Assembly: GCA_015057315.1 (NCBI GenBank)
Contig: SVER01000008.1
Span: 1-64,000 of the forward strand
DNA length: 64,000 nucleotides
Direction of reading: 5' to 3'
DNA from: Pseudobutyrivibrio ruminis
Lineage (GTDB): Bacteria; Bacillota; Clostridia; Lachnospirales; Lachnospiraceae
Position 1 is the stretch's first letter; each line of letters starts with the position of its first letter. Position numbers and translations under genes: made by a program. Shown here one piece after another: positions 18,921 to 27,797 of the stretch. A model generated the notes under the pieces. It searched no databases and was not told where the DNA came from. It saw nothing but the letters and a program-made list of their open reading frames with translations.

Positions 18921-19781
18921 ATGGGGAAGAAAATAGGATTTCGTAAACTATGTTTTGGAGTTTTTGTATTTGCAATGGCACTTGTATTTGCACCTAAGAT
19001 GAATGCTGAGGCTGCAACAAATGATGAACTGCAGGTGGTTGCTAAGATATTCGATGCTAATTATTATGCAATGATGTACCCTGATGTGGCAGCCAGAGGA
19101 AATGGAAGTCCACTGTATTTGCTAAACCATTATATTTATCATGGTGTAAATGAAGGCAGAAATGCCAGCGCATATTTTAACGCTACAGATTATAAAAACA
19201 GATATCCTGATTTGGTTGCCCTTTATGGAGATAATATGCTGGCCTATGCAGTGCATTATGGTACTGCAGGCATCGCAGAGGGAAGGGATGGAACACCAGC
19301 CGCAGGAGTGGTAGAAGTGGTTCCACCAACTAATGTAAAGCTCCTTGGAGTGTATTCTACAGATTATGATGCCGCTGCTCCAAGAGGAAGCAATATAGCA
19401 AGGGCTGCAAAGAATATTGGTGTCAAAGTGTTAGAACCAGGCAAGGTATTTTCTGTATCTAATACAATAGGCCCTAGAACAACAGCTAATGGCTTTGTGG
19501 AGGCTCCAGTGTTTATAGCTAAGCAGCATGCTATGGGCTTAGGCGGCGGCGTTTGCCAGGTATCATCTACGATATATGCGGCTACTAAGATGGCAGGAAT
19601 AAATGCCTTGGAAAGACATCCTCATTCCCTTCCAGTTTATTACCTGCCAGAGGGATGGGATGCTACTATTTCCTGGGGCTCTCTTGATATGCGATTTGCA
19701 AATCCTTACGATACCAACATGCTTGTATGTGTTTCGGCAGAAACAGGTAAGTTGACAGCAGCGTTATATTTAGAAAATTAA
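18921..19781 (+). CDS. Secreted VanW-domain protein with two N-terminal YPD repeats
   Basis: The 286-residue protein has a signal peptide (about 1-32, ending near AEAA). Two repeats follow, each with a (Y/F)xxxYPDxxxxxG...HYxxxGxxEGR pattern (about 45-130). The C-terminal half is a VanW domain (PF04294): GKVFSVSNTIGPRT, the signature GGGVCQVSSTIY with its Cys, ERHPHSLPVYYLPEGWDATISWG and the final RFANPYD. VanW is named after vancomycin-resistance clusters, but its biochemical role is not established; a cell-envelope function is usual. The Tyr-Pro-Asp repeats occur in other secreted Gram-positive proteins and may bind the wall. AGGAGG lies seven bases before the ATG. No van resistance genes are nearby. 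Confidence 0.85.
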   Translation: MGKKIGFRKLCFGVFVFAMALVFAPKMNAEAATNDELQVVAKIFDANYYAMMYPDVAARGNGSPLYLLNHYIYHGVNEGRNASAYFNATDYKNRYPDLVALYGDNMLAYAVHYGTAGIAEGRDGTPAAGVVEVVPPTNVKLLGVYSTDYDAAAPRGSNIARAAKNIGVKVLEPGKVFSVSNTIGPRTTANGFVEAPVFIAKQHAMGLGGGVCQVSSTIYAATKMAGINALERHPHSLPVYYLPEGWDATISWGSLDMRFANPYDTNMLVCVSAETGKLTAALYLEN

Positions 19782-19814
19782 TTAAAATATATTATAGATT
19801 AATAACTCGAATCA

Positions 19815-19823
19815 TGGTATAAT
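19815..19823 (+). promoter_or_regulatory. Extended -10 promoter for the GGDEF gene
   Basis: TGGTATAAT (extended -10) lies 37 bases before the TTG start; no clear -35 is seen. The surrounding bases resemble the promoter at 16172. Confidence 0.5.
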
Positions 19824-19859
19824 CACCCTAGTTTTATGTTTTTTTAAAGGGGAATAATA

Positions 19860-21458
19860 TTGGAAGAGTTACGTAGTAAGCAGTCTCCAGAAGTTGTGGA
19901 GCTGGTAAAGAAAATTAATAATGTACGAGGCACCGATCCTGAAAAGCACCTGGATTTGGCGTGCGATTTGTTTGATTTGGCATGTGAATGCGGAAATGAG
20001 GATTTAAAAAATTATGCAAGTTGCATGCTTGGTGATGCATGCTGTAAAAATGGTGATTTTTCTCAGGGTTTATATTATCTTTCCGCTGGTGTGCAGGCAG
20101 TGTCTAAGACTGATGAATATCAGCTTACCTGCCGTTGCTATAATGAGCTTGGCATTATCTTTAGAAGTGAGAGCCATTTCATTACAGCTGAGGAGTATTT
20201 TATCAATTGTATTGAAATGGCAAGGGCTAATCGCTTGTATTCAGATGAAGCGGTGGCTTGCTCTAATTTTGCATCTTTGTGTTATGAAATGGATGCGGCA
20301 TTTCAGGCCTTAGAGTACAGCTATAGAGCTATAGAATGCTGTACCTTTATTGAAGATGAAATACTAAAAAATACCTTTTTGATTACAAATTATGCTTTTA
20401 TAGTAAAGCTTTATGTGGAACTGGGCGAAAGCGAAAAAGCTAATGCAAGCTTTGTTGAGATGGAGAATTTAATCAAGGAATATCCTGATTTCAATGATAG
20501 CTTGAGTGTTCTGCTGGCGCGCCTATATTATTTCAGATTCAGAAAAGATGATCTTAACAGCAGGATTTTCAAGCAGAAATGCTTAGATGAATTTTATGGA
20601 TGTGATGATTGCATCCTTTATTTTGATGAGACTAAGGCGTTGATTAGTCTTATGATGGATGATAACGAGTATGCTGAGCTTGAAAACATGTTTGAGCATA
20701 TTGAAAAGATTGTTCCAAAACAGGAATGTGTGGATTTGCATTTATACATTGAAAACTGCCGAGTTATCATTTATCAGACTGTAGATGATGAAAAGAAATT
20801 AGCAAAAAGTCTTAGCCGATATCATCTATACAGTGAGCAGAAGAATGAAGATAGTAAGCGCTCTTTTATTGCAACACTGCGACTTCGTTCGGAACTAGCT
20901 CAGGAGAAGACACAGAACCTGTTTCTGCTTGCTGCTGCGGAGACAGATTCCCTTACGGGTATCGCAAATAGACTTAAGATGAATGCAGTGGTAGATGAGC
21001 TGTTTGAAATGGCAAATAAGGAGCAGAAGCTTCTTGGCGTAGAGATGATGGACGTAGATTATTTTAAAGAGGTTAATGATACCTACGGCCATTCTAAGGG
21101 CGACGAGCTTCTGGTGTCACTGGCAAATGTATTAAAGAAAATCACAGATAATAAGATCTTTGTTGCCAGATATGGCGGTGATGAGTTTGTAATCTTCTAT
21201 TATGATATGACAGATGCAGAAATAATAGAAAAGGCTCATTTGATAAAAGAGTCTATCAAAAACACCAGTGAGAAAATGGGGCTTAAGGGCGTTTCTGTAT
21301 CGCAAGGTATTGTTAATCATGTACCACGTCCTCTTAACAGAGCATGGGATTACCTGAATGCAGCAGATTTAACCCTTTATTTTGTCAAGAATCATGGTAA
21401 GGACAATGTAAGACTTGTGCATAGAGCTACAGATCTGGAGACTCAAAACTGGGAGTAA
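19860..21458 (+). CDS. TPR-GGDEF diguanylate cyclase
   Basis: The protein should make cyclic di-GMP from two GTP under control of a TPR sensor. The 532 residues contain TPR-like helical repeats up to about 340, a short linking helix (about 335-355), and a GGDEF domain with DSLTGIANR (about 362), the metal and GTP segment DVDYFKEVNDTYGHSKGDE and an intact GGDEF near residue 438. The usual inhibitory RxxD site five residues before GGDEF is absent, so product inhibition through that site is not expected. No membrane segment is seen, so the protein is cytoplasmic. The start is TTG, fixed by AAAGGGG upstream. It may link an intracellular cue to exopolysaccharide output; that link is inference from location. 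Confidence 0.88.
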   Translation: MEELRSKQSPEVVELVKKINNVRGTDPEKHLDLACDLFDLACECGNEDLKNYASCMLGDACCKNGDFSQGLYYLSAGVQAVSKTDEYQLTCRCYNELGIIFRSESHFITAEEYFINCIEMARANRLYSDEAVACSNFASLCYEMDAAFQALEYSYRAIECCTFIEDEILKNTFLITNYAFIVKLYVELGESEKANASFVEMENLIKEYPDFNDSLSVLLARLYYFRFRKDDLNSRIFKQKCLDEFYGCDDCILYFDETKALISLMMDDNEYAELENMFEHIEKIVPKQECVDLHLYIENCRVIIYQTVDDEKKLAKSLSRYHLYSEQKNEDSKRSFIATLRLRSELAQEKTQNLFLLAAAETDSLTGIANRLKMNAVVDELFEMANKEQKLLGVEMMDVDYFKEVNDTYGHSKGDELLVSLANVLKKITDNKIFVARYGGDEFVIFYYDMTDAEIIEKAHLIKESIKNTSEKMGLKGVSVSQGIVNHVPRPLNRAWDYLNAADLTLYFVKNHGKDNVRLVHRATDLETQNWE

Positions 21459-21503
21459 GGTTTTGACTTTTGCTAGCAATATTATTAAAATATGTAGTAA
21501 TTA

Positions 21504-21531
21504 GACAGAAGGCGATTTTTAGTCTTCTGTC
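21504..21531 (+). promoter_or_regulatory. Hairpin between the GGDEF gene and tdk
   Basis: A perfect 8-bp stem GACAGAAG/CTTCTGTC with a T-rich 12-base loop lies 46 bases past the upstream stop. Only a weak AATTTATGT follows, so it is either a poor terminator or a leader structure of tdk. Confidence 0.45.
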
Positions 21532-21557
21532 AATTTATGTAAAGGGGAATATATGCT

Positions 21558-22139
21558 ATGGCAAAGCTGTACTACTATTATGGTGCAATGGGTTCGTCAA
21601 AGACTGCTAATGCACTGATGACACATTTCAATTATGAGGAGGTTGGACAAAGCGCACTTCTTGTTAAGCCTAAGCTTGACACACGTGATGGGGAGCGTAT
21701 AGTTCGCTCTAGAATCGGTCTTCAGAATGAATGTGTTTTTCTTGAAGATTTAATTGAAATGGATGAGCAGGAAATCAAAAAATACGATTGTATTATCGTT
21801 GATGAGGTGCAGTTTGCAACACCTGAGCAGGTGGATTATCTTTCTGATATTGTTGATTTCATGGATGTACCTGTAGTTGCTTATGGTCTTAGGGCTGATT
21901 TTAGAAATAAGCTGTTTCCAGGTTCTGAGAGGCTGATTGCTATAGCTGATGTTATTCACGAGGTTAAGACTGTCTGCTGGTGTGGTCACAAGGCAACCTG
22001 CAATTGTAGGTATAATGAGAACGGTATTGTTCGTTCAGGCCCACAGGTAATGCTAGGTGCTAATGATTCATATATTGCATTATGCCGTAAGCATTTTAAG
22101 CTAGGACAGTTAGCCCCAAGCGAGAAAGAGGAGTGCTAA
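21558..22139 (+). CDS. tdk: Thymidine kinase
   Basis: The enzyme phosphorylates thymidine to dTMP with ATP (pyrimidine salvage, cytoplasm). The 193 residues match the type II bacterial enzyme: a P-loop of the form GAMGSSKT (about 9-16), the VDEVQF segment (about 80-85) that binds magnesium and carries the lid, and a four-Cys zinc site with CxC (CWC), CNC and a later C near the C terminus. The length is normal. GGGG lies close upstream of the ATG. The stop overlaps the start of the next gene by one base (TAATG), so tdk is co-transcribed with the membrane protein that begins the polysaccharide block, a coupling with no obvious functional reason. Confidence 0.93.
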   Translation: MAKLYYYYGAMGSSKTANALMTHFNYEEVGQSALLVKPKLDTRDGERIVRSRIGLQNECVFLEDLIEMDEQEIKKYDCIIVDEVQFATPEQVDYLSDIVDFMDVPVVAYGLRADFRNKLFPGSERLIAIADVIHEVKTVCWCGHKATCNCRYNENGIVRSGPQVMLGANDSYIALCRKHFKLGQLAPSEKEEC

Positions 22140-24127
22140 TGACATTTAGTTTATCAATCACATTGATATTTTGGGCATTTATTGCAATTTGGATACAGAT
22201 TCCAGGAATGCTTTTTGAGGAGCTGCTTTTACCAAGGCGGTTGAAGCTTGCAACCAGGTTGCTGGCAGCATTTTTCATTGGCTTCATTTACATGGCTACT
22301 TTGTATTTTATAGAGTCTATGTTTAAGCTGAACGGCCTCATTATGCTGGCAGGTCCAATTACATCTGCTATTGCAATAATTGTTTATATCAAAAAGGGTC
22401 GCCCATCATTTTACAATGCAGGCGAGCATTTTAGATGGACTGGAATAATTATATTTGGATTTATTTATTTGGCTTCAGTCCTTAATTTCCAGCTAAAATA
22501 TATTGGTGCATTCGGCGGACAGACTATTCAGGTTTACCATGATTATCTGTTCCACACTGGAAATATTGTATCTCTTAGCAGATCGTTTCCTAATACTGAT
22601 ATTCGTATAAATGGTCTTACATTCTATTACCATTATTTTTACGAATTAATATTTGCCATGTGCAAGCATATATTTAAGATGGATGCATTCAGGCTATATA
22701 TGAATGGAAACGCTCTTATGTGCGCACTTCCAACAAGCCTTAGTATGGTTATCATTGGAGAAAGAATCCGAGAGTGCAAAATTATACATAGATTTAATTA
22801 CTTTGTATATTGCGCTGGTATCCTGGCTTCCTGTGTATGCATAATGCCACTTAATATTGTTGGTGTTAAGCTGCCATTCTCTTGGCTCGATAATCATTTG
22901 TTTAGCAACGCCAATGCTCTTGGCATGGCTATGTCATTGTCTATATTGGTGGTAGATATACTTGTGGAGGTATGGTACGACAAATTAGATGGTAGGGTTC
23001 TCATAGCAATATATCTGTTGTTTGCAGCAGCTACAGGCTTTAAAGGTACTACGGGGATTCTTCTTGTGGCTATCACATGGTCGGTTTTTGTTATCGAAGC
23101 TATTATCCTTAAAAGCTTTCATTTACCAAGATTTTTGTATGCCTTAACAGGTACAGTAGGTTTTGTACTCACATATATTATTGTTACCGTAGGCTTTAAT
23201 ACTTCCGGCTCTAATAACAGAGCTATGCAAATATCTCCAGAGGGTACTATTGAGGCCAGCAGAATAGGGCAGGTTATCACAAAGCTAGGCTTCGATTACA
23301 TGTCATTCCCTTGGGTGATTATTGCAGTTATAGTATGTGGCATTTGTATTGTTGGTCCACTTTTATTGCCATTTATCGGGTTCACTGTTGAGAAATTTAA
23401 CACTCTCATTAAGGATGGCGTTATCGGAGAGATATTTGACTGGTTTGCCATTGGCTCTATAATCATGGGAGTTATTGGTTTTTGCTTTATAAGTGTGCCA
23501 GGGATGTCTCAGGGTTATTTTGTTATCACAAACGCTGGATTTATTTTCTATTGCGCAATCAAATATATAGTGGAGCATCGCAAGACTTTCATTGCATATT
23601 TTACTATGGTATTTTTGTGTATAGGAACCCTGTTTGTTGCAGTTGATTTGGCATATTTTTGCTATGATGATGTTAAGCAAAATGCTGTTTTTAATAAAGA
23701 GGCTGGTGAGGAACCAAGCTTAGTATCAAAGGATACCTTAGAGGCCTATTTATGGCTTAGAGACAACACTGATGAAAATGCTCTTGTGGCAGTTGATAGA
23801 TTGTCGGAAGAGACAGATTACAGAAGTATTTATTTCTACTGCAGTGCCTTTTCTGAAAGACAGTGTTATCTTGAAGGTTACGATTATTCGGATGTAACTA
23901 AAAGACAGATAGAGGCTATGCTTTCTATCAACGAAAAGTTCTACAGCAACAATCCAGCTGAAGCAGGGACAGCGCTGAATATGAATGATATAAATTACCT
24001 AGTTGTTACTAAAATGGAACATCCTGATTACAAGGCAAAAAGTCCAATGCTTAAATTAGTATTTGAAAATGATGAAGTGAGCATTTATAGTGTTAGATGC
24101 AACGATGGACTTTCAGCCGTTAAATAG
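22139..24127 (+). CDS. GT-C type integral membrane glycosyltransferase-like protein
   Basis: I take the ATG at 22139, which overlaps the tdk stop and follows AGGAG. The 662-residue protein has about a dozen membrane helices through residue 520. An early extracytoplasmic loop carries YHDYLFHTGNIVSLSRSFP followed by YYHYFYELIF (about 132-170), the pattern of acidic and His residues seen in GT-C transferases that use polyprenyl-phosphate sugars. The C-terminal 140 residues form a soluble domain with LEAYLWLRDNT and INYLVV, as in YfhO-like proteins. It probably adds a sugar to a polymer or lipid on the outer face. The exact donor and acceptor cannot be read. It is followed 17 bases later by the Wzm-like permease. 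Confidence 0.7.
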   Translation: MTFSLSITLIFWAFIAIWIQIPGMLFEELLLPRRLKLATRLLAAFFIGFIYMATLYFIESMFKLNGLIMLAGPITSAIAIIVYIKKGRPSFYNAGEHFRWTGIIIFGFIYLASVLNFQLKYIGAFGGQTIQVYHDYLFHTGNIVSLSRSFPNTDIRINGLTFYYHYFYELIFAMCKHIFKMDAFRLYMNGNALMCALPTSLSMVIIGERIRECKIIHRFNYFVYCAGILASCVCIMPLNIVGVKLPFSWLDNHLFSNANALGMAMSLSILVVDILVEVWYDKLDGRVLIAIYLLFAAATGFKGTTGILLVAITWSVFVIEAIILKSFHLPRFLYALTGTVGFVLTYIIVTVGFNTSGSNNRAMQISPEGTIEASRIGQVITKLGFDYMSFPWVIIAVIVCGICIVGPLLLPFIGFTVEKFNTLIKDGVIGEIFDWFAIGSIIMGVIGFCFISVPGMSQGYFVITNAGFIFYCAIKYIVEHRKTFIAYFTMVFLCIGTLFVAVDLAYFCYDDVKQNAVFNKEAGEEPSLVSKDTLEAYLWLRDNTDENALVAVDRLSEETDYRSIYFYCSAFSERQCYLEGYDYSDVTKRQIEAMLSINEKFYSNNPAEAGTALNMNDINYLVVTKMEHPDYKAKSPMLKLVFENDEVSIYSVRCNDGLSAVK

Positions 24128-24144
24128 AGGTTTGGTAGAAAAGA

Positions 24145-24954
24145 ATGATAAAAGATATTATTTCAAACAAAAAGCTTATAGCAAAGCTTGCAAAGAACGA
24201 TTTTAAACAGAAGTTTGCAGGCTCTACATTAGGTGTTATCTGGGCATTTGTTCAGCCTGTTATCACGGTGCTTGTGTACTGGATAGTTTTTGACAAGGCT
24301 CTTAATCAGGGAACACAGGGCACTAAGGCAGGAATATCAGCACCCTTTGTTTTTTGGCTGTCTGCCGGTATTGTACCTTGGTTTTATTTTAGCGAGGTAT
24401 TATCTGCAGGAACCATAGTGCTTCATGAATACAATTACCTTGTTAAAAAGGTAGTGTTCCCAATCAATGTACTACCTTTTGTAAAATCCATTTCATCAGT
24501 ATTTGTACATGGTTTCTTTGCACTGTTTACATTGATTGTAGGCTTGCTTTATGGCTTTGGAATCACACCATACATTTTGCAGCTTGTTTATTATTTTGTA
24601 GCAATGATGGCTCTTGTAATAGGACTTATCTATTTGACCAGCGCCCTTTGCGTATTTTTCAAGGATATGGCTCAGCTAGTAAATATATTCTTACAGGTAG
24701 GCATTTGGGCTACACCAATTATGTGGAACTTTGATACTATGGTTGATAAGATACCAAGATGGCTGGTTATTTTGCTACAGCTCAACCCTATGTATTACAT
24801 CACAAGCGGTTACCGTGACAGCTTTATAGCTCAGACTGGCTTTTGGACTAAGCCATGGCTTACACTTTACTTCTGGTGCTTTACAATAGTTGTATTTGCC
24901 ATAGGAACTCATGTATTTAGAAAGCTTCAGCCTCAGTTTGCAGATGCTCTTTAG
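24145..24954 (+). CDS. ABC-2 polysaccharide exporter permease (Wzm/TagG type)
   Basis: This is the membrane half of an ABC exporter that moves lipid-linked polysaccharide across the membrane. The 269 residues show the ABC-2 family layout: an N-terminal amphipathic segment (LAKNDFKQKFAGSTLGVIWAF), six membrane helices, and the ATPIMWNF and LNPMYYI segments typical of TagG/Wzm/RfbD permeases. Its partner ATPase is at 28685, separated by four lipid genes, whereas the two halves are usually adjacent. A terminator follows at once, so permease and ATPase are transcribed separately. Confidence 0.88.
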   Translation: MIKDIISNKKLIAKLAKNDFKQKFAGSTLGVIWAFVQPVITVLVYWIVFDKALNQGTQGTKAGISAPFVFWLSAGIVPWFYFSEVLSAGTIVLHEYNYLVKKVVFPINVLPFVKSISSVFVHGFFALFTLIVGLLYGFGITPYILQLVYYFVAMMALVIGLIYLTSALCVFFKDMAQLVNIFLQVGIWATPIMWNFDTMVDKIPRWLVILLQLNPMYYITSGYRDSFIAQTGFWTKPWLTLYFWCFTIVVFAIGTHVFRKLQPQFADAL

Positions 24955-24993
24955 GAATTTACAAGGAAAACGCAATACTGAATATTTAATAAA

Positions 24994-25023
24994 AAATGCC
25001 TGAGGATTTCGGGCATTTTTTTT
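24994..25023 (+). terminator. Intrinsic terminator after the exporter permease
   Basis: A stem AAAATGCCTG/CGGGCATTTT (one G-T pair) with a 7-base loop leads into a run of T residues. Confidence 0.8.
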
Positions 25024-25054
25024 ATGTCAGCTTTATGCGAGGTGCGGGATTTAG

Positions 25055-25063
25055 TGGTAAAAT
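25055..25063 (+). promoter_or_regulatory. Extended -10 promoter of the GDPD gene
   Basis: TGGTAAAAT, the same form as at 16172, lies 30 bases before the start; no clear -35 is seen. Confidence 0.5.
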
Positions 25064-25092
25064 ATAGATAACTAGAGAGAGGGGGCTTGCGT

Positions 25093-25914
25093 ATGGGGAA
25101 AAAACATTTTTTCAAAGTGGGGAAAACGCTAGCTGTCAGCTTAGTCACCTTACTTTGTTCTTTTTTGGTCGCAAATGAATTCTTCTACTTACCCGCCGAT
25201 GCAGATGAAGATATTGTGGTTCAGATTGTAGCACATCGTGGCTATTCTGGTGCCTATCCGGAAAATACTCTCAGTGCATTTGCTGGAGCCTACGCATGCG
25301 GAGCTAAGACAGTAGAATTCGATGTTAGAAAGACCAAGGATGGGGAACTTGTGATTTATCATGATGATACCTTGGAAAGGCTAACAGGAGACAAGACCAC
25401 AGTTGCAGATCACACATACCAGGAGCTATTACAATTAGATGCGGGGGAATGGTTTGATAAGGATTACAGATGCGAGCGTATTCCTACATTGGATCAGGCA
25501 TTAGATTTGTTAAGCACCACAAATATGCGAGTGTTCTGCGAACTAAAAAATATCGGAGATGACCCGGAATTTGCAGAGCAGGTATACGACAAATGTGCCC
25601 AGTATGATATGTTAGGCCGTATTGTATTTTTGTCATTTAACTACGATTATTTGTCAACAATCAAAGAGCTTAATTCAAATCAACCAATTATGTTATTGGC
25701 ATCATTTGGTAAATCTACATTACCTGCAAAATTTCCGGCAGAGTACTATGGAGTCAACATGAAGACTCTCACTCCAAAAACTATCAAGGCTATTCATGAA
25801 GCAGGAAGCATGGTGTATACATATGCACCACAGAATAAGGGACAAATGCTTTCCCTTCAACGCCTGGGTGTAGACGGGGTGATAACTGATTACGCCGATA
25901 TGAGCGCATTGTAA
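25093..25914 (+). CDS. Glycerophosphodiester phosphodiesterase, membrane-anchored
   Basis: The enzyme hydrolyses glycerophosphodiesters to glycerol-3-phosphate and an alcohol. I choose the ATG at 25093, seven bases after GAGGGGG. The 273 residues start with one hydrophobic segment (about 11-31; signal peptide or anchor), then the GDPD domain: AHRGYSGAYPENT, EFDVRKTKDGELVIYHDD with both catalytic His and the metal-binding Glu/Asp, FCELKN, and the late GVDGVITDY. All key residues are present. The extracytoplasmic position suggests action on lipid head groups or on glycerophosphate parts of teichoic-type polymers. It has its own promoter and terminator, next to phosphatidylserine/ethanolamine genes. 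Confidence 0.9.
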   Translation: MGKKHFFKVGKTLAVSLVTLLCSFLVANEFFYLPADADEDIVVQIVAHRGYSGAYPENTLSAFAGAYACGAKTVEFDVRKTKDGELVIYHDDTLERLTGDKTTVADHTYQELLQLDAGEWFDKDYRCERIPTLDQALDLLSTTNMRVFCELKNIGDDPEFAEQVYDKCAQYDMLGRIVFLSFNYDYLSTIKELNSNQPIMLLASFGKSTLPAKFPAEYYGVNMKTLTPKTIKAIHEAGSMVYTYAPQNKGQMLSLQRLGVDGVITDYADMSAL

Positions 25915-25938
25915 AATTTAATATGGAGCAACGCGTAG

Positions 25939-25979
25939 AAAGCGGACATGCACTAAAGAATAGTGCTTGCCCGCTTTTT
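25939..25979 (+). terminator. Intrinsic terminator of the GDPD gene
   Basis: AAAGCGG/CCGCTTT encloses a second stem GCACTA/TAGTGC with small internal mismatches, followed by TTTTT. Confidence 0.75.
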
Positions 25980-26076
25980 ATAAAATTTAAGGAAATAAAA
26001 GTGAAACGCTATTTGTCCAACGGGGGTCAATATGATAAAGTTAATTAGAAAATAAATTAAAGAAAAAATAAGATAT

Positions 26077-27108
26077 ATGAAAAAAGAAAATGCAAAAAAG
26101 TTTTTTTGGATGTGCTTCACACTGGTTCTTTCGGTTTTAACGGTATGGGCTCTGTTAAAACAAAGTGAGAGTATGTCTGTAGAAACATTAATTAACAAAA
26201 TTGAAGATGCAAATAAAGCCTGGATTGCCATATCCATGCTTTCAGCATTGAGCTACATCATATTTGAAGGGGTAGCCCTTTGCTCTATCTTAAAGGGAAT
26301 TGGCTGCAAGACTCATTTTTTGAGCGGTTTATTGTACAGTACATCGGATGTTTATTTTTCTGCTGTAACACCATCTGCTACCGGTGGACAGCCGGCCAGC
26401 GCTTATTTTATGGTGAAAGATGGTATTGGCGCAGGGGTAGCATCTGCGGCATTAATCCTTAATTTGATGATGTACAATGCTGCTATTATTTTCCTGGGGA
26501 TTGTTGCAATCATTGTGAATCCTAAGGTGCTTCTGAGCTTTCATACTACAGCTAAGATATTCATAATTCTTGGATTTGTAGGATTAACTTTATTAAGCCT
26601 AATATTTTTGGCTATTCTAAAGGGCGGTGATAGGGTATTCTCAGGTATCAGGCGGATTATGAACTATCTTCATGATAAAAAGCTAATCCATCATTTTGAT
26701 AGAAGGATTAAGAAGCTTGATAAGATAGAAGAAGATTACGCTAATTGTGTGGGGCTTATTGCCAATAAAAAGGCAATTATGGCGAAGGCTTTTTTCTGGA
26801 ATGTTCTACAAAGAGCAGGGCAGATTATGGTGCCTGCATTCGCGTTTATAGCTATGGGCGGTGACAAATCCATGACAGGGCTTATGTTTTCAAAGCAATG
26901 CCTCATTACAATCGGTTACAATTATGTTCCTATTCCAGGCGCATTAGGAATAGCAGATTATTTGATGATTGATGGATTTTCTAGTATTATGTCTAAAGGC
27001 GCTGCATTTGAACTGGATATGATTAGCCGAGGTATGACTTTTTATATCTGTGTCACAGTCAGCGGAATAATAACACTAATAGGATATATAAAGGGGAAAA
27101 TTGTATGA
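26077..27108 (+). CDS. LPG-synthase-type transmembrane (flippase-like) protein
   Basis: The 343-residue protein has about eight membrane helices and the marks of the LPG_synthase_TM/UPF0104 family (PF03706): TPSATGGQPASAYFMVKDG (about 105-123) and a late PIPGALGIADYLMIDG (about 286-301). In MprF this domain moves aminoacyl-lipids; stand-alone members are presumed lipid transporters. No aminoacyl-transferase domain is attached, so LPG synthesis itself is unlikely. The ribosome binding site is weak. The gene overlaps pssA by four bases (ATGA), and the order flippase-like, PssA, Psd suggests a role in moving or sensing phosphatidylserine or phosphatidylethanolamine. Confidence 0.83.
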   Translation: MKKENAKKFFWMCFTLVLSVLTVWALLKQSESMSVETLINKIEDANKAWIAISMLSALSYIIFEGVALCSILKGIGCKTHFLSGLLYSTSDVYFSAVTPSATGGQPASAYFMVKDGIGAGVASAALILNLMMYNAAIIFLGIVAIIVNPKVLLSFHTTAKIFIILGFVGLTLLSLIFLAILKGGDRVFSGIRRIMNYLHDKKLIHHFDRRIKKLDKIEEDYANCVGLIANKKAIMAKAFFWNVLQRAGQIMVPAFAFIAMGGDKSMTGLMFSKQCLITIGYNYVPIPGALGIADYLMIDGFSSIMSKGAAFELDMISRGMTFYICVTVSGIITLIGYIKGKIV

Positions 27109-27797
27109 TAGGCGTATACGATTACACGGTGATTTTGACTTATCTATCAACACTGTCAGGTGTGGTAGGTATCATTGTTACCATGACAGGTATGGGACAT
27201 CCATATTGTGGTACATTATTTTTGATGTTCTCAGGTCTGTTGGACGGTCTTGATGGCAAGGTGGCTCGAACCAAAAAGAATCGTTCGGATATGGAAAAGG
27301 AGTTTGGAGTTCAGATTGATTCTCTATCGGATTTGATTTGCTTTGGTGTGCTACCGGCATCCATAGGTATAGCTCAGCTCAGAGTTAGCGGTATTTTGGT
27401 AGATTTGGGCAGAGGTGTGGATATGCAGGAGAACAGATCTTTAGTGCTCTTGCTTATCACTATTGCGGCGGTTTATGTGCTGGCGGCTCTTATTCGTTTG
27501 GCATATTTTAACTCCACGGCTGATGAAAGAGCAGAAGAGGCACTTATTAAGGGTAAGTCTTATTTTACAGGTCTTCCTGTTACTGCAGCTGCCCTTATTT
27601 TTCCACTTACATTGGTGGCACATTGGTTTACCAGGGCGGATCTTACAGTATTCTACTTTTGGGTAATGCTTGTTGTAGCAATGTTGTTTATCGGCAATTT
27701 TAAGGTTCCAAAGCCTAATAAGAAGCAGTTTGCCATTATATTATTAATTGGATTTATAGAATTAGTAGCCACTTTACTAATCTTATTGTATGAGTAA
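27105..27797 (+). CDS. pssA: CDP-diacylglycerol-serine O-phosphatidyltransferase
   Basis: The enzyme joins serine to CDP-diacylglycerol, giving phosphatidylserine in the membrane. The 230 residues carry the CDP-alcohol phosphatidyltransferase motif DGLDGKVAR...FG...DSLSD (about 45-75), with the two pairs of Asp and the Gly in place, and about six membrane helices. The length fits short Gram-positive PssA. It is translationally coupled upstream (four-base overlap) and its stop abuts the psd start directly. The next gene being Psd makes the serine specificity likely rather than glycerol or inositol. Confidence 0.88.
   Translation: MIGVYDYTVILTYLSTLSGVVGIIVTMTGMGHPYCGTLFLMFSGLLDGLDGKVARTKKNRSDMEKEFGVQIDSLSDLICFGVLPASIGIAQLRVSGILVDLGRGVDMQENRSLVLLLITIAAVYVLAALIRLAYFNSTADERAEEALIKGKSYFTGLPVTAAALIFPLTLVAHWFTRADLTVFYFWVMLVVAMLFIGNFKVPKPNKKQFAIILLIGFIELVATLLILLYE

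Noticed and set aside
25087..25095. TTG start for the GDPD gene
   Set aside because: The ATG at 25093 has a better-spaced GAGGGGG site.
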